Positions 1 through 8,000 of a DNA stretch of 54,777 nucleotides are shown here, in pieces (positions within the stretch are counted from its first letter, which is position 1; each line of letters starts with the position of its first letter). The position numbers and the translations under genes are program-made. The stretch covers positions 1-54,777 of the forward strand of contig PFUR01000047.1 in assembly GCA_002790195.1 (NCBI GenBank). The letters are read 5' to 3'. The notes below the pieces were generated by a model. The model was not told the DNA's origin, searched no databases, and saw nothing but the letters and a program-made list of their open reading frames with translations. The stretch is from Flavobacteriales bacterium CG_4_9_14_3_um_filter_40_17. GTDB taxonomy: Bacteria > Bacteroidota > Bacteroidia > Flavobacteriales > Flavobacteriaceae.

Positions 1-989
1 TAAAATTCATAAGACACTATTGAACTATTATAAAGCACATAAAGTGTGCTTTTTACCTTAATTATCTCTCTTGCTTCTTCCTCTTTAAAGTTTGGGATTT
101 TAAAACTGTAGAGATATTTTTTATTGACAATATTGTAAACATCAACAATCATGGAATCGCTGTCTTTTTGTATCCTACTAAGGATATAAAGATTATTTAG
201 GTCATCGAGAAATGCATTAGAATTAGATTCAAAATTTTTTCTATCTGGAATTAATTCATCCCCAACATATCTAAATTCTGGATTTGGAACATCATATATC
301 AAATTATAACTATATGCAAATGATGGTGAATTATCAAAAACAAAAATTTTATCGTTTGAGAAAGGAATATATACTTCGTAGTTTTTATTTTTAATAAAAA
401 AACCATGATAAACCAGTCCAGAAAATTTTACATTATTAAAAATTGGATCGGTATTTATTTCAACAAAATTACTGGTCGGCATATTATATTTTTCAAAACG
501 CATTTTGTAATTCATTCCTTTGTCCCAGCCACCTAGAAGAAATGACTCCCCTACTTTAACTGATCCCCATAATGAAGTGGTTAATTTTTTATAGTATAGT
601 AAACTATCATTGAAATTAACCTGTTGAATTGCATGAGTCTTTTGATCGTAAGTAAAAAAACTATCTTCCTCAATTTCATACATACTTATATTTAGATTTT
701 CCTTTGGACCCTCTCCTTTATTTCCAAAAGTTTTATCAATTTTAAAACTATTTAAATTCATTCTTTCTATCGTTCCATCGTTCCAGTTTACAAAATACAA
801 TTTATTTTCCTGAAACCTCATAAGATCTAATTCTTTGGTGAGTGTGAAACTCTTTTTGACAACTAAGGTTTTTGTGATTTTTCTATTCTCACTAAAAATC
901 ACAGAACGATTTCTATCTTCTATAAATATATATAATCCAAGAACTAAGAGAATTGTTATAAGACATAAAACCAGAACTTTCTTTGCCAT
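1..989 (-). CDS. 6-bladed beta-propeller protein, module 1 (3' end at window edge)
   Basis: Open frame of 329 codons from the ATG at 989 to the window edge; the next codon begins TA, so the stop may lie just outside. Residues 5-21 form one hydrophobic segment (membrane anchor or uncleaved signal) and the rest is predicted outside the cytoplasm. Residues 89-96 read GNKGEGPK, matching the G-x-G-E-G-P turn typical of Bacteroidota 6-bladed beta-propeller proteins. The second propeller gene (3292-4443) has a similar GDGPEK. It lies 161 bases after a tiny secreted-peptide gene on the same strand, the arrangement also seen in module 2. The family fold is recognisable; no enzymatic role can be assigned. 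The similarity to the NVEALA-peptide/propeller pairs of Bacteroides is an inference from layout. Confidence 0.7.
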   Translation of the reverse strand, partial: MAKKVLVLCLITILLVLGLYIFIEDRNRSVIFSENRKITKTLVVKKSFTLTKELDLMRFQENKLYFVNWNDGTIERMNLNSFKIDKTFGNKGEGPKENLNISMYEIEEDSFFTYDQKTHAIQQVNFNDSLLYYKKLTTSLWGSVKVGESFLLGGWDKGMNYKMRFEKYNMPTSNFVEINTDPIFNNVKFSGLVYHGFFIKNKNYEVYIPFSNDKIFVFDNSPSFAYSYNLIYDVPNPEFRYVGDELIPDRKNFESNSNAFLDDLNNLYILSRIQKDSDSMIVDVYNIVNKKYLYSFKIPNFKEEEAREIIKVKSTLYVLYNSSIVSYEF

Positions 990-1088
990 TCTATTTTTTA
1001 TTTTTGATTGTATTATAATAATTTTGTTGTGTCTACTTCGATAGTGTGAAAAATTTAATACAAAATAGTTTAAAAACTCATATAGCGA

Positions 1089-1126
1089 ATGGGTTATGAG
1101 CTAATGAAGTTTAACAAATAACCCAT
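1089..1126. repeat. Inverted repeat between peptide 1 and propeller 1
   Basis: ATGGGTTAT (1089-1097) and ATAACCCAT (1118-1126) are perfect 9-base arms around a 20-base loop. They lie just after the stop of the peptide gene and before the propeller gene. There is no T-run, so a simple terminator is unlikely; an mRNA processing or stabilising hairpin between the two cistrons is possible. Confidence 0.5.
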
Positions 1127-1150
1127 CGTAACGCCTTGCAGATTAAGCTA

Positions 1151-1306
1151 CTATCGATGTGGTCTGGCTGTGCTTGCAGCGCATATTCTTTGTCCAGCAT
1201 CGCAAGAGTGATCCAGTTCAGAATCCATCAAATCACTATTTACAAAACTCATCATAGAAAATGCAGTTAAACACGCAACAAGCAAAAGGAAAAATAATTT
1301 TTTCAT
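1151..1306 (-). CDS. Tiny secreted two-cysteine peptide, module 1 (51 aa)
   Basis: ATG at 1306, TAG at 1151-1153, 51 residues. It starts MKKLFFLLLVACLTAF, a clear Sec signal peptide, followed by a short mature part of about 30 residues with two cysteines (positions 35 and 42) and a basic tail ending RPHR. The start follows a leader resembling that of the peptide gene at 4681-4863, with AACCCCTAAATTTTA just upstream of both ATGs. Its own promoter (1335-1363) has a G7 spacer. The mature sequence is not obviously homologous to the four-cysteine peptides of module 2, so the relation rests on leader, size and position. Function unknown; candidates are a small exported ligand for the propeller protein, a signalling peptide, or a structural peptide. 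Confidence 0.6.
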   Translation of the reverse strand: MKKLFFLLLVACLTAFSMMSFVNSDLMDSELDHSCDAGQRICAASTARPHR

Positions 1307-1334
1307 AATCTAAAATTTAGGGGTTTATAATCCT

Positions 1335-1363
1335 CAAAAATACCCCCCCTATGAAATAAACAA
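1335..1363 (-). promoter_or_regulatory. Promoter of module 1 with G7 tract in the spacer
   Basis: On the minus strand: TTG (1361-1363), an 18-base spacer (1343-1360) ending in GGGGGGG (1343-1349), then TATTTTTG (1335-1342). This fits the flavobacterial consensus TTG-N17-23-TAnnTTTG. The start of transcription would fall about 25 bases before the peptide ATG. The homopolymer abuts the -7 element, so slippage would alter the spacing. The spacer is almost identical to that at 4900-4918. Confidence 0.65.
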
Positions 1364-1625
1364 ATAAAATATGTTAAAGTTTTGAGGATAAAGCATTTTT
1401 AACACAATCACGCTTATGAACCCAATACAAACATACGGTTTCGTATTTTAAATTATGGCTTCTTTTTAGCTTCAAATAGGCTGAAATGGATGTGATTTTC
1501 GTCTTGGGCGTTGAGGTACTTACGACCGATGGCTTAACGTTGTGGCGTGACAAAAATAGGGTTGTGAAAAACCTACTTAAATTATCAAAACTTGAAAATA
1601 TTACAAAACTTGACAATTTATAATG

Positions 1626-1633
1626 TATCTTTG
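1626..1633 (+). promoter_or_regulatory. -7 element TATCTTTG for the AAA ATPase gene
   Basis: TATCTTTG matches TAnnTTTG and lies 5 bases before the ATG at 1638. It leaves almost no leader and argues against the upstream ATG at 1623, which would overlap the promoter. No TTG at the usual spacing is present. Confidence 0.45.
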
Positions 1634-1637
1634 CCTT

Positions 1638-2873
1638 ATGGCAAATTTTATAAATCGCAAAGAATACTTAGACAAATTGATGTCTTACAAAGACAAAGAC
1701 CTCATCAAAGTAGTGAGTGGTTTACGGAGATCCGGCAAATCAACTTTGTTAGAATTGTACAGAACGCTGTTGCTCAAACAAGGAGTAGGCAAACGTCAAA
1801 TTCAATTTTATAATTTTGAGTTGCCTGAAAATTATGTAAATAAAAATTGGGATGATATTTATTTTGAAATAAAGCAAAAGTTGCAAGCGGGCAAACCCAA
1901 TTATATTTTTTTGGATGAGGCACAAAATATCCTTCAGTTTGAAAAATTGGTTGACGGTCTTTTTGTGACTACAGATGTTGATGTTTACATCACGGGTTCA
2001 AATGCATTTTTGCTTTCAAGTGAGCTGGCAACATTGTTGAGTGGCCGATACATAGAGATTTCTATATTACCGTTTTCTTTCAATGAATACTTGACGGCAC
2101 GAGGGTTCGATACAAGCAACAAATATCTCAACTATGAATCTTTGTTTTTCGATTATGTAAATGAGACATCATTGCCTAAAGGTGTAGAATTGCGGGAAGG
2201 CGGGTTTGATAAAGTTTACGAATACTTGGAAGCCATTTACACAACCATCATTGAAAAGGACATTACACAACGCCACCAAATAAATGACAAGAGAGCATTT
2301 GGCAATATTGTGAAATTTATAGCTTCAAACATTGGAAATGCCCTTTCTCCAAGCAATATTTCTAAAACATTGAAGCAAGACGGCCAAAGTATTCATCACG
2401 CAACGGTAGAGAAATACATAGATTATTTAATAGCGAGTTTTGTATTTTACAAAGTAAATCGCTTTGACTTAAAAGGGAAAAAACAATTGGCAACACAAGA
2501 AAAGTATTACTTGGTCGATATGGGTTTGCTAAATGTTTTAGCAGGAAAAGAGCGTACAACAAACAGAGGCCACATATTAGAAAACGTGGTTTATTTAGAA
2601 CTTTTGCGAAGAGACAACAAGGTTTGGACAGGCACAAGCCGAAATAGTGAAGTAGATTTTGTATGCAAGAATAAAACAGGTGACATCGAATATTACCAAG
2701 TTGCGTGGCAAATGACAAGCGAAAGTACCGTAGAACGCGAGTTTGGGGCATTAGAAAAAATCAATGATAATTACCCAAAATATTTACTTTCAACAGAGGC
2801 TTTTACCCAAAACCGTAGCGGTATCATACACTTAAATGTATTCAATTGGCTACTTGGAAAGGCAATTACTTAG
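1638..2873 (+). CDS. AAA (DUF4143-type) ATPase, complete
   Basis: A 411-residue protein from ATG 1638 (416 from the less likely ATG at 1623). It shows the two-part architecture of AAA_14/DUF4143 ATPases. The N-terminal half has a Walker A GLRRSGKST near residue 30, a Walker B YIFLDEAQN about 60 residues later, and the sensor-like YITGSNAFLLSSEL stretch followed by LSGRYIEI. The C-terminal half has LVDMGLLNVL, RGHILENVVYLELLRR and SEVDFVCK, a restriction-endonuclease-like DUF4143 signature. Such proteins are common, patchily distributed accessory genes of unclear role, often thought to move between genomes. It sits alone on the plus strand between two minus-strand peptide/propeller modules, as if inserted between them. 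No toxin or partner gene adjoins it. Confidence 0.9.
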   Translation: MANFINRKEYLDKLMSYKDKDLIKVVSGLRRSGKSTLLELYRTLLLKQGVGKRQIQFYNFELPENYVNKNWDDIYFEIKQKLQAGKPNYIFLDEAQNILQFEKLVDGLFVTTDVDVYITGSNAFLLSSELATLLSGRYIEISILPFSFNEYLTARGFDTSNKYLNYESLFFDYVNETSLPKGVELREGGFDKVYEYLEAIYTTIIEKDITQRHQINDKRAFGNIVKFIASNIGNALSPSNISKTLKQDGQSIHHATVEKYIDYLIASFVFYKVNRFDLKGKKQLATQEKYYLVDMGLLNVLAGKERTTNRGHILENVVYLELLRRDNKVWTGTSRNSEVDFVCKNKTGDIEYYQVAWQMTSESTVEREFGALEKINDNYPKYLLSTEAFTQNRSGIIHLNVFNWLLGKAIT

Positions 2874-2927
2874 GATTCTCATGCAAAAAAGAACTAATAA
2901 ACCGTGTCAAATTTTTGGGTAGTAGGG

Positions 2928-3305
2928 TTAAAACGCAAGACAAACGGGGCATGTTTGCTCCGCTAGAGAAATGATGTCGCGGCTGTCTAAAGCTATCCGG
3001 TTGATGCCGGAAGTGTTGTTTTCTAAAAACTCTTTGAAAAGAGCAGGTGTTTTTGAATAAAACAGCCCCACTGCCAAAGTTCCTTTTTCAAGATGTTTAA
3101 ATGATTCGTAACAAGTTTTGCAATCCGAATCGGATGTTAGCAGTACATAAAAGGCTTCACCATTTTTAGGTGTAGGTGCAGATGCGTTTTCTAAGGTCTC
3201 AAATATCTTTGCGGACAAACTATTATCTGTAGGCTGGCAACATTGCAGCGATAAAGTTGTCATTACTACTGTGAGAAAACACTTTGATTTTCTAAGGTTT
3301 TTCAT
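2928..3305 (-). CDS. Thioredoxin-like lipoprotein, probably frameshifted near its end
   Basis: The open frame is 125 residues, with a lipoprotein-like signal (LSLQCCQ, Cys at 22 or 23) and CKTC at 62-65 after a beta strand (AFYVLLTSDSD), like a thioredoxin-fold redox site. As read it ends abruptly in TCPVCLAF. Removing one base from the four-base run at 2946-2949 would continue the frame as TCPFVLRFNPTTQKFDTVY and stop at 2894-2896. That gives the Pro-containing strand expected in a thioredoxin-like fold. The present reading is therefore probably a frameshifted gene or a sequencing error. Its start overlaps the end of the propeller gene (3292-4443) by 14 bases, so the two are co-transcribed. 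The family assignment is an inference from motif and context. Confidence 0.65.
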   Translation of the reverse strand: MKNLRKSKCFLTVVMTTLSLQCCQPTDNSLSAKIFETLENASAPTPKNGEAFYVLLTSDSDCKTCYESFKHLEKGTLAVGLFYSKTPALFKEFLENNTSGINRIALDSRDIISLAEQTCPVCLAF

Positions 3306-4443
3306 CGGTCAAACGCACTTTGTAGTAAACCGTTTGCCCCTTTTTCTCATCCTCTTCGGTGGGGTTTTTCATAAAATATATGATTCCCTCCTCGTCCATG
3401 AGCAAGGCTTTGCCCAAACTGGTCGGGAAAACGATATCGTCTCTGAGTTTTTTACCCTCGTTATCAAAAACTGTAAGGGCAAACTTGATTTCCGGAGCCT
3501 GCTCGAAAGGAAAGTTTTTATGCGTTTTTACAAACTCAGTCATATACTCTAGTGAGTAGGGAATCGAGTAAAAAACATAGTTTCTTTCATTGACAATAAA
3601 ATGACCGTTGAATACACTTCCCATATAGGCTTGCATAAATATCATCGTATTGTCCGGTTTGTCTTTAAAATAAACTTTTAAGGGAGCAAAATATTCAGGG
3701 GAAAAAGTGATCTTTTTGCTGATTTCACATTTTTGAAAATCGAGGGTGAATAACAAGGGCTCGACAGCACTTAAAAAAGTAGCCTCCTCTTTTGTTTCAG
3801 TGTAATTTACTTGAAAGTAATGATTATTACCTAAAAAATAATCGTCGGTATAAACATTACTCCCCTCCGTTGGAAAGTCAAAAAATCTGATTTGTTCGTT
3901 GTTTTTCAAATCATGTTTTAAAAAGAGCGTTTGTTTATTTTCGTAAAATGATAATTTGTTTGTGTATCCTTGAGGAAATGTTAAAGCAATCAAAGCAGAA
4001 TCTTTTAGCGTTACATTTAGAAGCGGAGCGTAAGTGTTTTCGTTTATAACAGCATACTTACCTTGAAACTTCCCCGCAAAATTATACTTTAAAACTACAT
4101 TTATGTTGCTGACCCAAATGAGTGAGTCACTCAAAAACCCAATATTATAGCCCAATGGCATAGACACTTTTTCTGGACCGTCTCCAAAAACATTTATTTT
4201 GGAAAGTTTTTTATTCTTCAAATCATATAAAATTATATCTTGATTTGAAGTGCGGATAAACAAAAGTTTATCCGCTTGTTTGGCTTTTAAAAAAATGTTA
4301 GGTTCTTTTATAACGATGGAGTCCACTATTTTAAAATTACTTTCTGTAACTTTTAATTCGACTCTCTTTTTTTTGTCATTACTTATACACGATTCAAACA
4401 AAAAAACAAAGGCAACGAAAAAGAAAAGAGTATATAGCTTCAT
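3292..4443 (-). CDS. 6-bladed beta-propeller lipoprotein, module 2
   Basis: 383 residues. The signal ends in a lipobox, FLFESC, with the lipid-bearing Cys at 19, so the protein is probably anchored in an outer or periplasmic membrane. Residues 84-92 read INVFGDGPE, the conserved propeller turn that also occurs in the protein at 1-989. Repeated strand patterns (LIWVSN, YVFYSIPYS, GIIYFMKN) run through the chain. It follows the two small cysteine-rich peptide genes by 23 bases and overlaps the thioredoxin-like gene downstream, so it appears to be the central gene of a four-cistron operon. Probably a scaffold or binding protein; its ligand is unknown. The peptides encoded immediately upstream are the natural candidates. 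Confidence 0.75.
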   Translation of the reverse strand: MKLYTLFFFVAFVFLFESCISNDKKKRVELKVTESNFKIVDSIVIKEPNIFLKAKQADKLLFIRTSNQDIILYDLKNKKLSKINVFGDGPEKVSMPLGYNIGFLSDSLIWVSNINVVLKYNFAGKFQGKYAVINENTYAPLLNVTLKDSALIALTFPQGYTNKLSFYENKQTLFLKHDLKNNEQIRFFDFPTEGSNVYTDDYFLGNNHYFQVNYTETKEEATFLSAVEPLLFTLDFQKCEISKKITFSPEYFAPLKVYFKDKPDNTMIFMQAYMGSVFNGHFIVNERNYVFYSIPYSLEYMTEFVKTHKNFPFEQAPEIKFALTVFDNEGKKLRDDIVFPTSLGKALLMDEEGIIYFMKNPTEEDEKKGQTVYYKVRLTDEKP

Positions 4444-4466
4444 AAGTTATATTTTATTTAATTCAA

Positions 4467-4658
4467 CTATTGAATTGATGCACAGCCGTATAAACAAGTA
4501 ATATCGCCAGAACCGTTACAGTAAACACCATTCATAGTGGGATCCCAATGAGCTTTTATTGCCTTTGGTAAACATTGAGCCTTAGTGGTTTAAAGTGATG
4601 GGAAAAACAGAAAACTTAGAAATAAGATTCCAAAGTTAATTTTACTTAGATTTTTCAT
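4467..4658 (-). pseudogene. Small four-cysteine secreted peptide with an internal stop
   Basis: Reading from ATG 4658 gives a signal-like MKNLSKINFGILFLSFLFF, then a TAA at codon 23 (4590-4592), then an intact frame to TAG at 4467-4469. After the stop the frame reads TTKAQC... and ends in TCLYGCASIQ. This aligns with the intact peptide next to it (4681-4863): cysteines spaced C-x17-C-x7-C-x3-C against C-x19-C-x6-C-x4-C, a shared D-x-N/T-x-x-x-GV stretch before the second Cys, and S-x-Q at both C-termini. The conserved cysteine part argues that the gene was recently functional and that the TAA is a single-base change or a sequencing error. It lies 22 bases after the stop of the intact copy, consistent with tandem duplication. 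Confidence 0.6.
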
Positions 4659-4680
4659 AATGATAAATTATTTGAAATTA

Positions 4681-4863
4681 TTATTGAAAACTACAATAAT
4701 CAAAGATACAGCTAGTCGTACCTCCGTAACAAGATATAACTCCAGTATATGGGTTAAAATCCCCTGGAACTCTAAAAGTTTTTTGGGAGCAACCAGTCGC
4801 AAAATTTAGTAAAGGTGTACTGAGAAGAACAGTTAGTACTAAAAACACTTTTAACTTTTTCAT
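4681..4863 (-). CDS. Small secreted four-cysteine peptide, module 2 (60 aa)
   Basis: 60 residues: Sec signal MKKLKVFLVLTVLLSTPLL, then a mature part of about 36 residues with four cysteines (25, 45, 52, 57) and the C-terminus CIFDYCSFQ. Four cysteines in so short a secreted chain suggest two disulfides. The adjacent stop-interrupted copy (4467-4658) keeps the cysteine pattern. First gene of an operon with that copy, the propeller lipoprotein and the thioredoxin-like lipoprotein, whose CxxC could conceivably act on these disulfides. The promoter at 4892-4921 carries a G7 tract. I do not recognise a named family. The layout resembles NVEALA peptides upstream of propeller proteins in Bacteroides, but the NVEALA motif is absent. 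Confidence 0.65.
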   Translation of the reverse strand: MKKLKVFLVLTVLLSTPLLNFATGCSQKTFRVPGDFNPYTGVISCYGGTTSCIFDYCSFQ

Positions 4864-4891
4864 GACATAAAATTTAGGGGTTAATAATAAT

Positions 4892-4921
4892 CGAATTTAC
4901 CCCCCCATATGAAATAAACAA
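4892..4921 (-). promoter_or_regulatory. Promoter of module 2 with G7 tract in the spacer
   Basis: Minus strand: TTG (4919-4921), a 19-base spacer (4900-4918) ending in GGGGGGG (4900-4906), then TAAATTCG (4892-4899), one mismatch from TAnnTTTG. The spacer begins TTTATTTCATAT, matching that of module 1 except for one inserted T. The leader to the ATG at 4863 is about 25 bases. Confidence 0.6.
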
Positions 4922-5010
4922 GAATTTTAAGTTAAATTTAAGTTAAAATTTTATTTTTTATCGTTGAGCAGGCTTTTTGTTAATTTCAATCCAAAATAAG
5001 AAAAAAAACA

Positions 5011-5018
5011 TAGCTTTG
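5011..5018 (+). promoter_or_regulatory. -7 element TAGCTTTG for the RND gene
   Basis: TAGCTTTG matches TAnnTTTG and ends 7 bases before the ATG at 5026. No well-spaced TTG is visible upstream, so the promoter may be weak or need an activator. Confidence 0.5.
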
Positions 5019-5025
5019 TCTAGTC

Positions 5026-8000
5026 ATGGCAAAATCTACATCTCCCTTCAGAGTAACGATCATTTTTACCATCCTGGCCGTGTTGGGAGTCTTTTTATTG
5101 CCTAAACTCTCTGTACGGCTCAATCCATCCGATGCCGTTGCTTCCTTGCAGGTTTTCTACACTTGGCCGAGTGCTTCCCCGGGCGTTTTGGAACGCCAAG
5201 TAACCACACCGCTTGAGGCGGGGTTCAACACCGTCAAAGGCATCAAGGACATACAATCGAGGTCTTCCACGGGCAGCGGCATCATCACCTTGACCTTTGA
5301 CAAAAACACGGAAATTGATATTGCTCGTTTTGAGACGGCAACCATTATCCGGCAACTCTACAAAAAACTACCCGAAGGCATTTCTTATCCTTCCATACGT
5401 GTCAACCGCCCCGACGAGGAAGAAGTTCCCGCTTTTTTGTCTTTCAGCATCCATGCAGACCAATCTCCGTTCGAAATTCAAGAGACTCTCAAAAACCAGC
5501 TCGAACCGCCTCTGAGTGCTATTGAAAATGTTGACAAAATAGAAATATATGGAGCTAATCCTTTGGAGTATGTACTCACTTACAATGAGCTAACGCTAAA
5601 ACAATTCGGCATACAAAAGACAGCATTGTTTCAGGCTCTTCAAAACTATTTTAACCGCCAAAGCCTCGGTGAGGTAAAATCCGGTAATCAATATATTTTG
5701 CTTTCCTTGTTACCCGAAAAAAAAATAAATTGGCACATACCCGTTGCAAGTTTCAACGGAAGAATCGTTTATTTGGACGAACTCACCAAAGTGAGAGAAC
5801 AAGAGCAAGAAGCCCAAAACTACTACCGTATAAATGGGGAAAATGCCATTACCCTGTCCGTATTCGCAACCAAAAACGCCAACACGCTCGTTTTGGCAAA
5901 ACGAGTGGAAAATGAACTCACAACGCTGTCCGAAAATCTGCCCGAAAGCTACGAAATCACCAAGGTCTATGACAGTACCGAATATCTCAACAGCGAACTG
6001 GCAAAAATATATTTTCGCACGGTGCTTTCCGTACTGATTCTGCTTTTGTTCGTGTTGTTGGCAAGCAGCAGTTTTCGCTATCTGATAATTGTCGCCATAA
6101 GCCTTTCGGCCAATCTGGGCCTGGCTTTTTTATGTTATTACATTTTCGATGTCGATATACAATTATACTCGCTTGCCGGGATTACCATCTCCCTCGGTCT
6201 CATTATCGACAACAGCATAGTGGTGATAGACCATTTGAGAAATCAGGGTAACAAAAATGTTTTTGTGGCTATATTGGCATCCACGCTTACCACTATAGGT
6301 GCCTTGTCAGTTATCTATTTTTTGGATGAAAAATATCGCTTCAATCTGTTGAGCTTTGCTCAGGTAATCATCATCAACCTCATGGTTTCATTAGCTGTCG
6401 CCATGATTCTGATACCTGCTTTGCTGCAAAAAATTCAACTGAAACTTCCTACCAAAATAAGTGCATTCAATAAGGTTTCAGATACTTTGCTACAACTGTA
6501 TATCTCATTAATACATGTTTTTATTAATTATAAAAAGTGGTTGGTCGTCTTCATCATTCTGGTTTTTGGAGTTCCGTTTTTCATGTTGCCCAAGAAATTA
6601 GATCAAAATAAATATTGGTACGAAAGAGTGTATAACACAACGATAGGAAACGATTTTTTTATTGAAAATGTTCGCCCCTACATAGATCGTTATTTGGGTG
6701 GCACGCTTCGTCTTTTTTCTTATTACGTTTTTGAAAATACCTATTACGGCAAAAATGAAGAAACAAAACTGATGGTGGAAGCTTCGATGGAAAAGGGCGC
6801 AACAGTCCATCAAATGAATGAAGTGTTTCTGGAAATAGAAAATTACCTGCATTCCTTTCCGGAAATAAAACAGTTTACCACCAATGTGTATTCCGGTGAT
6901 TATGCCCGGTTAGAAGTTGTTTTTCAAGACAATCAAGCACAAACTTCTTTCCCGTTTGCTTTGAAAAACAAACTTATCGTAAAAGCACTTGATTGGGGTG
7001 GTTTGTCATGGAATATCTTCGGTGTGGGGAATGGGTTCAGCAGTGGCAGCGGTGTCAACGATCCCATCAATTTTGCCGTACAGGCAAAGGGCTACAACTA
7101 CGACGAACTGAATCAGTGGAGCGATACTTTAAAGGTTTTTTTGGAACAACATCCCAGAATCCAAGAGGTTCAAATCAGAGAAAACAGCATGTGGCGCAGA
7201 AGGAGAGGCTCAGAATATCATTTCCAATTAGATAAAGAAAAGTTAGCATTGGCAGGTGTTTCGCCCATAGCCGTATTTAACCAACTATCACAAAAATCGT
7301 TGTCAAAATTTCAAGAGGCTGCACTGACGATTAACGGCAAATTCACACCCGTTCGTGCAGTTTCCAGCCAATCCGATGATTTTGATTTGTGGAATTTACA
7401 AAATACCCAACTCGGCAATTTAGGCACACCCTACGCGCTTAGAGACGTTGCTCATATAGATAAAGTGCCGGAAGACGAAAACATTTACAAAGAAAACCAG
7501 GAATACATCCGCCTGATTGATTTTCAATACACCGGTTCGGCAAAGTTTGGTGCTAAATACTTAGACGAGCAGTTGGCGTTATTAAAAACAAAACTTCCTT
7601 TGGGATATCAGTTTGAAAGAAAAGACATACAATACATTTTCGGACAAACGGAAAATCAATCCTATTTTTTATTAATTCTATTTATCATCTCCATCATTTA
7701 TTTCATCACGGCCATTCTTTTTGAAAGCCTGACGCAACCCTTTGCCATAGTGAGCGTGATTCCCATATCCTTCATAGGTGTTTTCCTCGCTTTTTACCTC
7801 TTTGATTTTAATTTTGACCAAGGCGGCATGGCAAGTTTTGTTTTGCTTAGCGGGATTACCGTCAATGCTTCTATTTTTATTTTAGACCAGTTCAATAAAT
7901 TAAAAAAAAACCAGCCTCTCTCAGATAAACTCACTCTATACATGAGCGCGTTCAGACAAAAGATTTTCCCGATTCTACTCACCGTTTTTTCAACGATTCT

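Noticed and set aside
1374-1616. An 80-codon minus-strand frame upstream of module 1
   Set aside because: It overlaps the upstream side of the module 1 promoter and has no signal or domain; looks like non-coding DNA.
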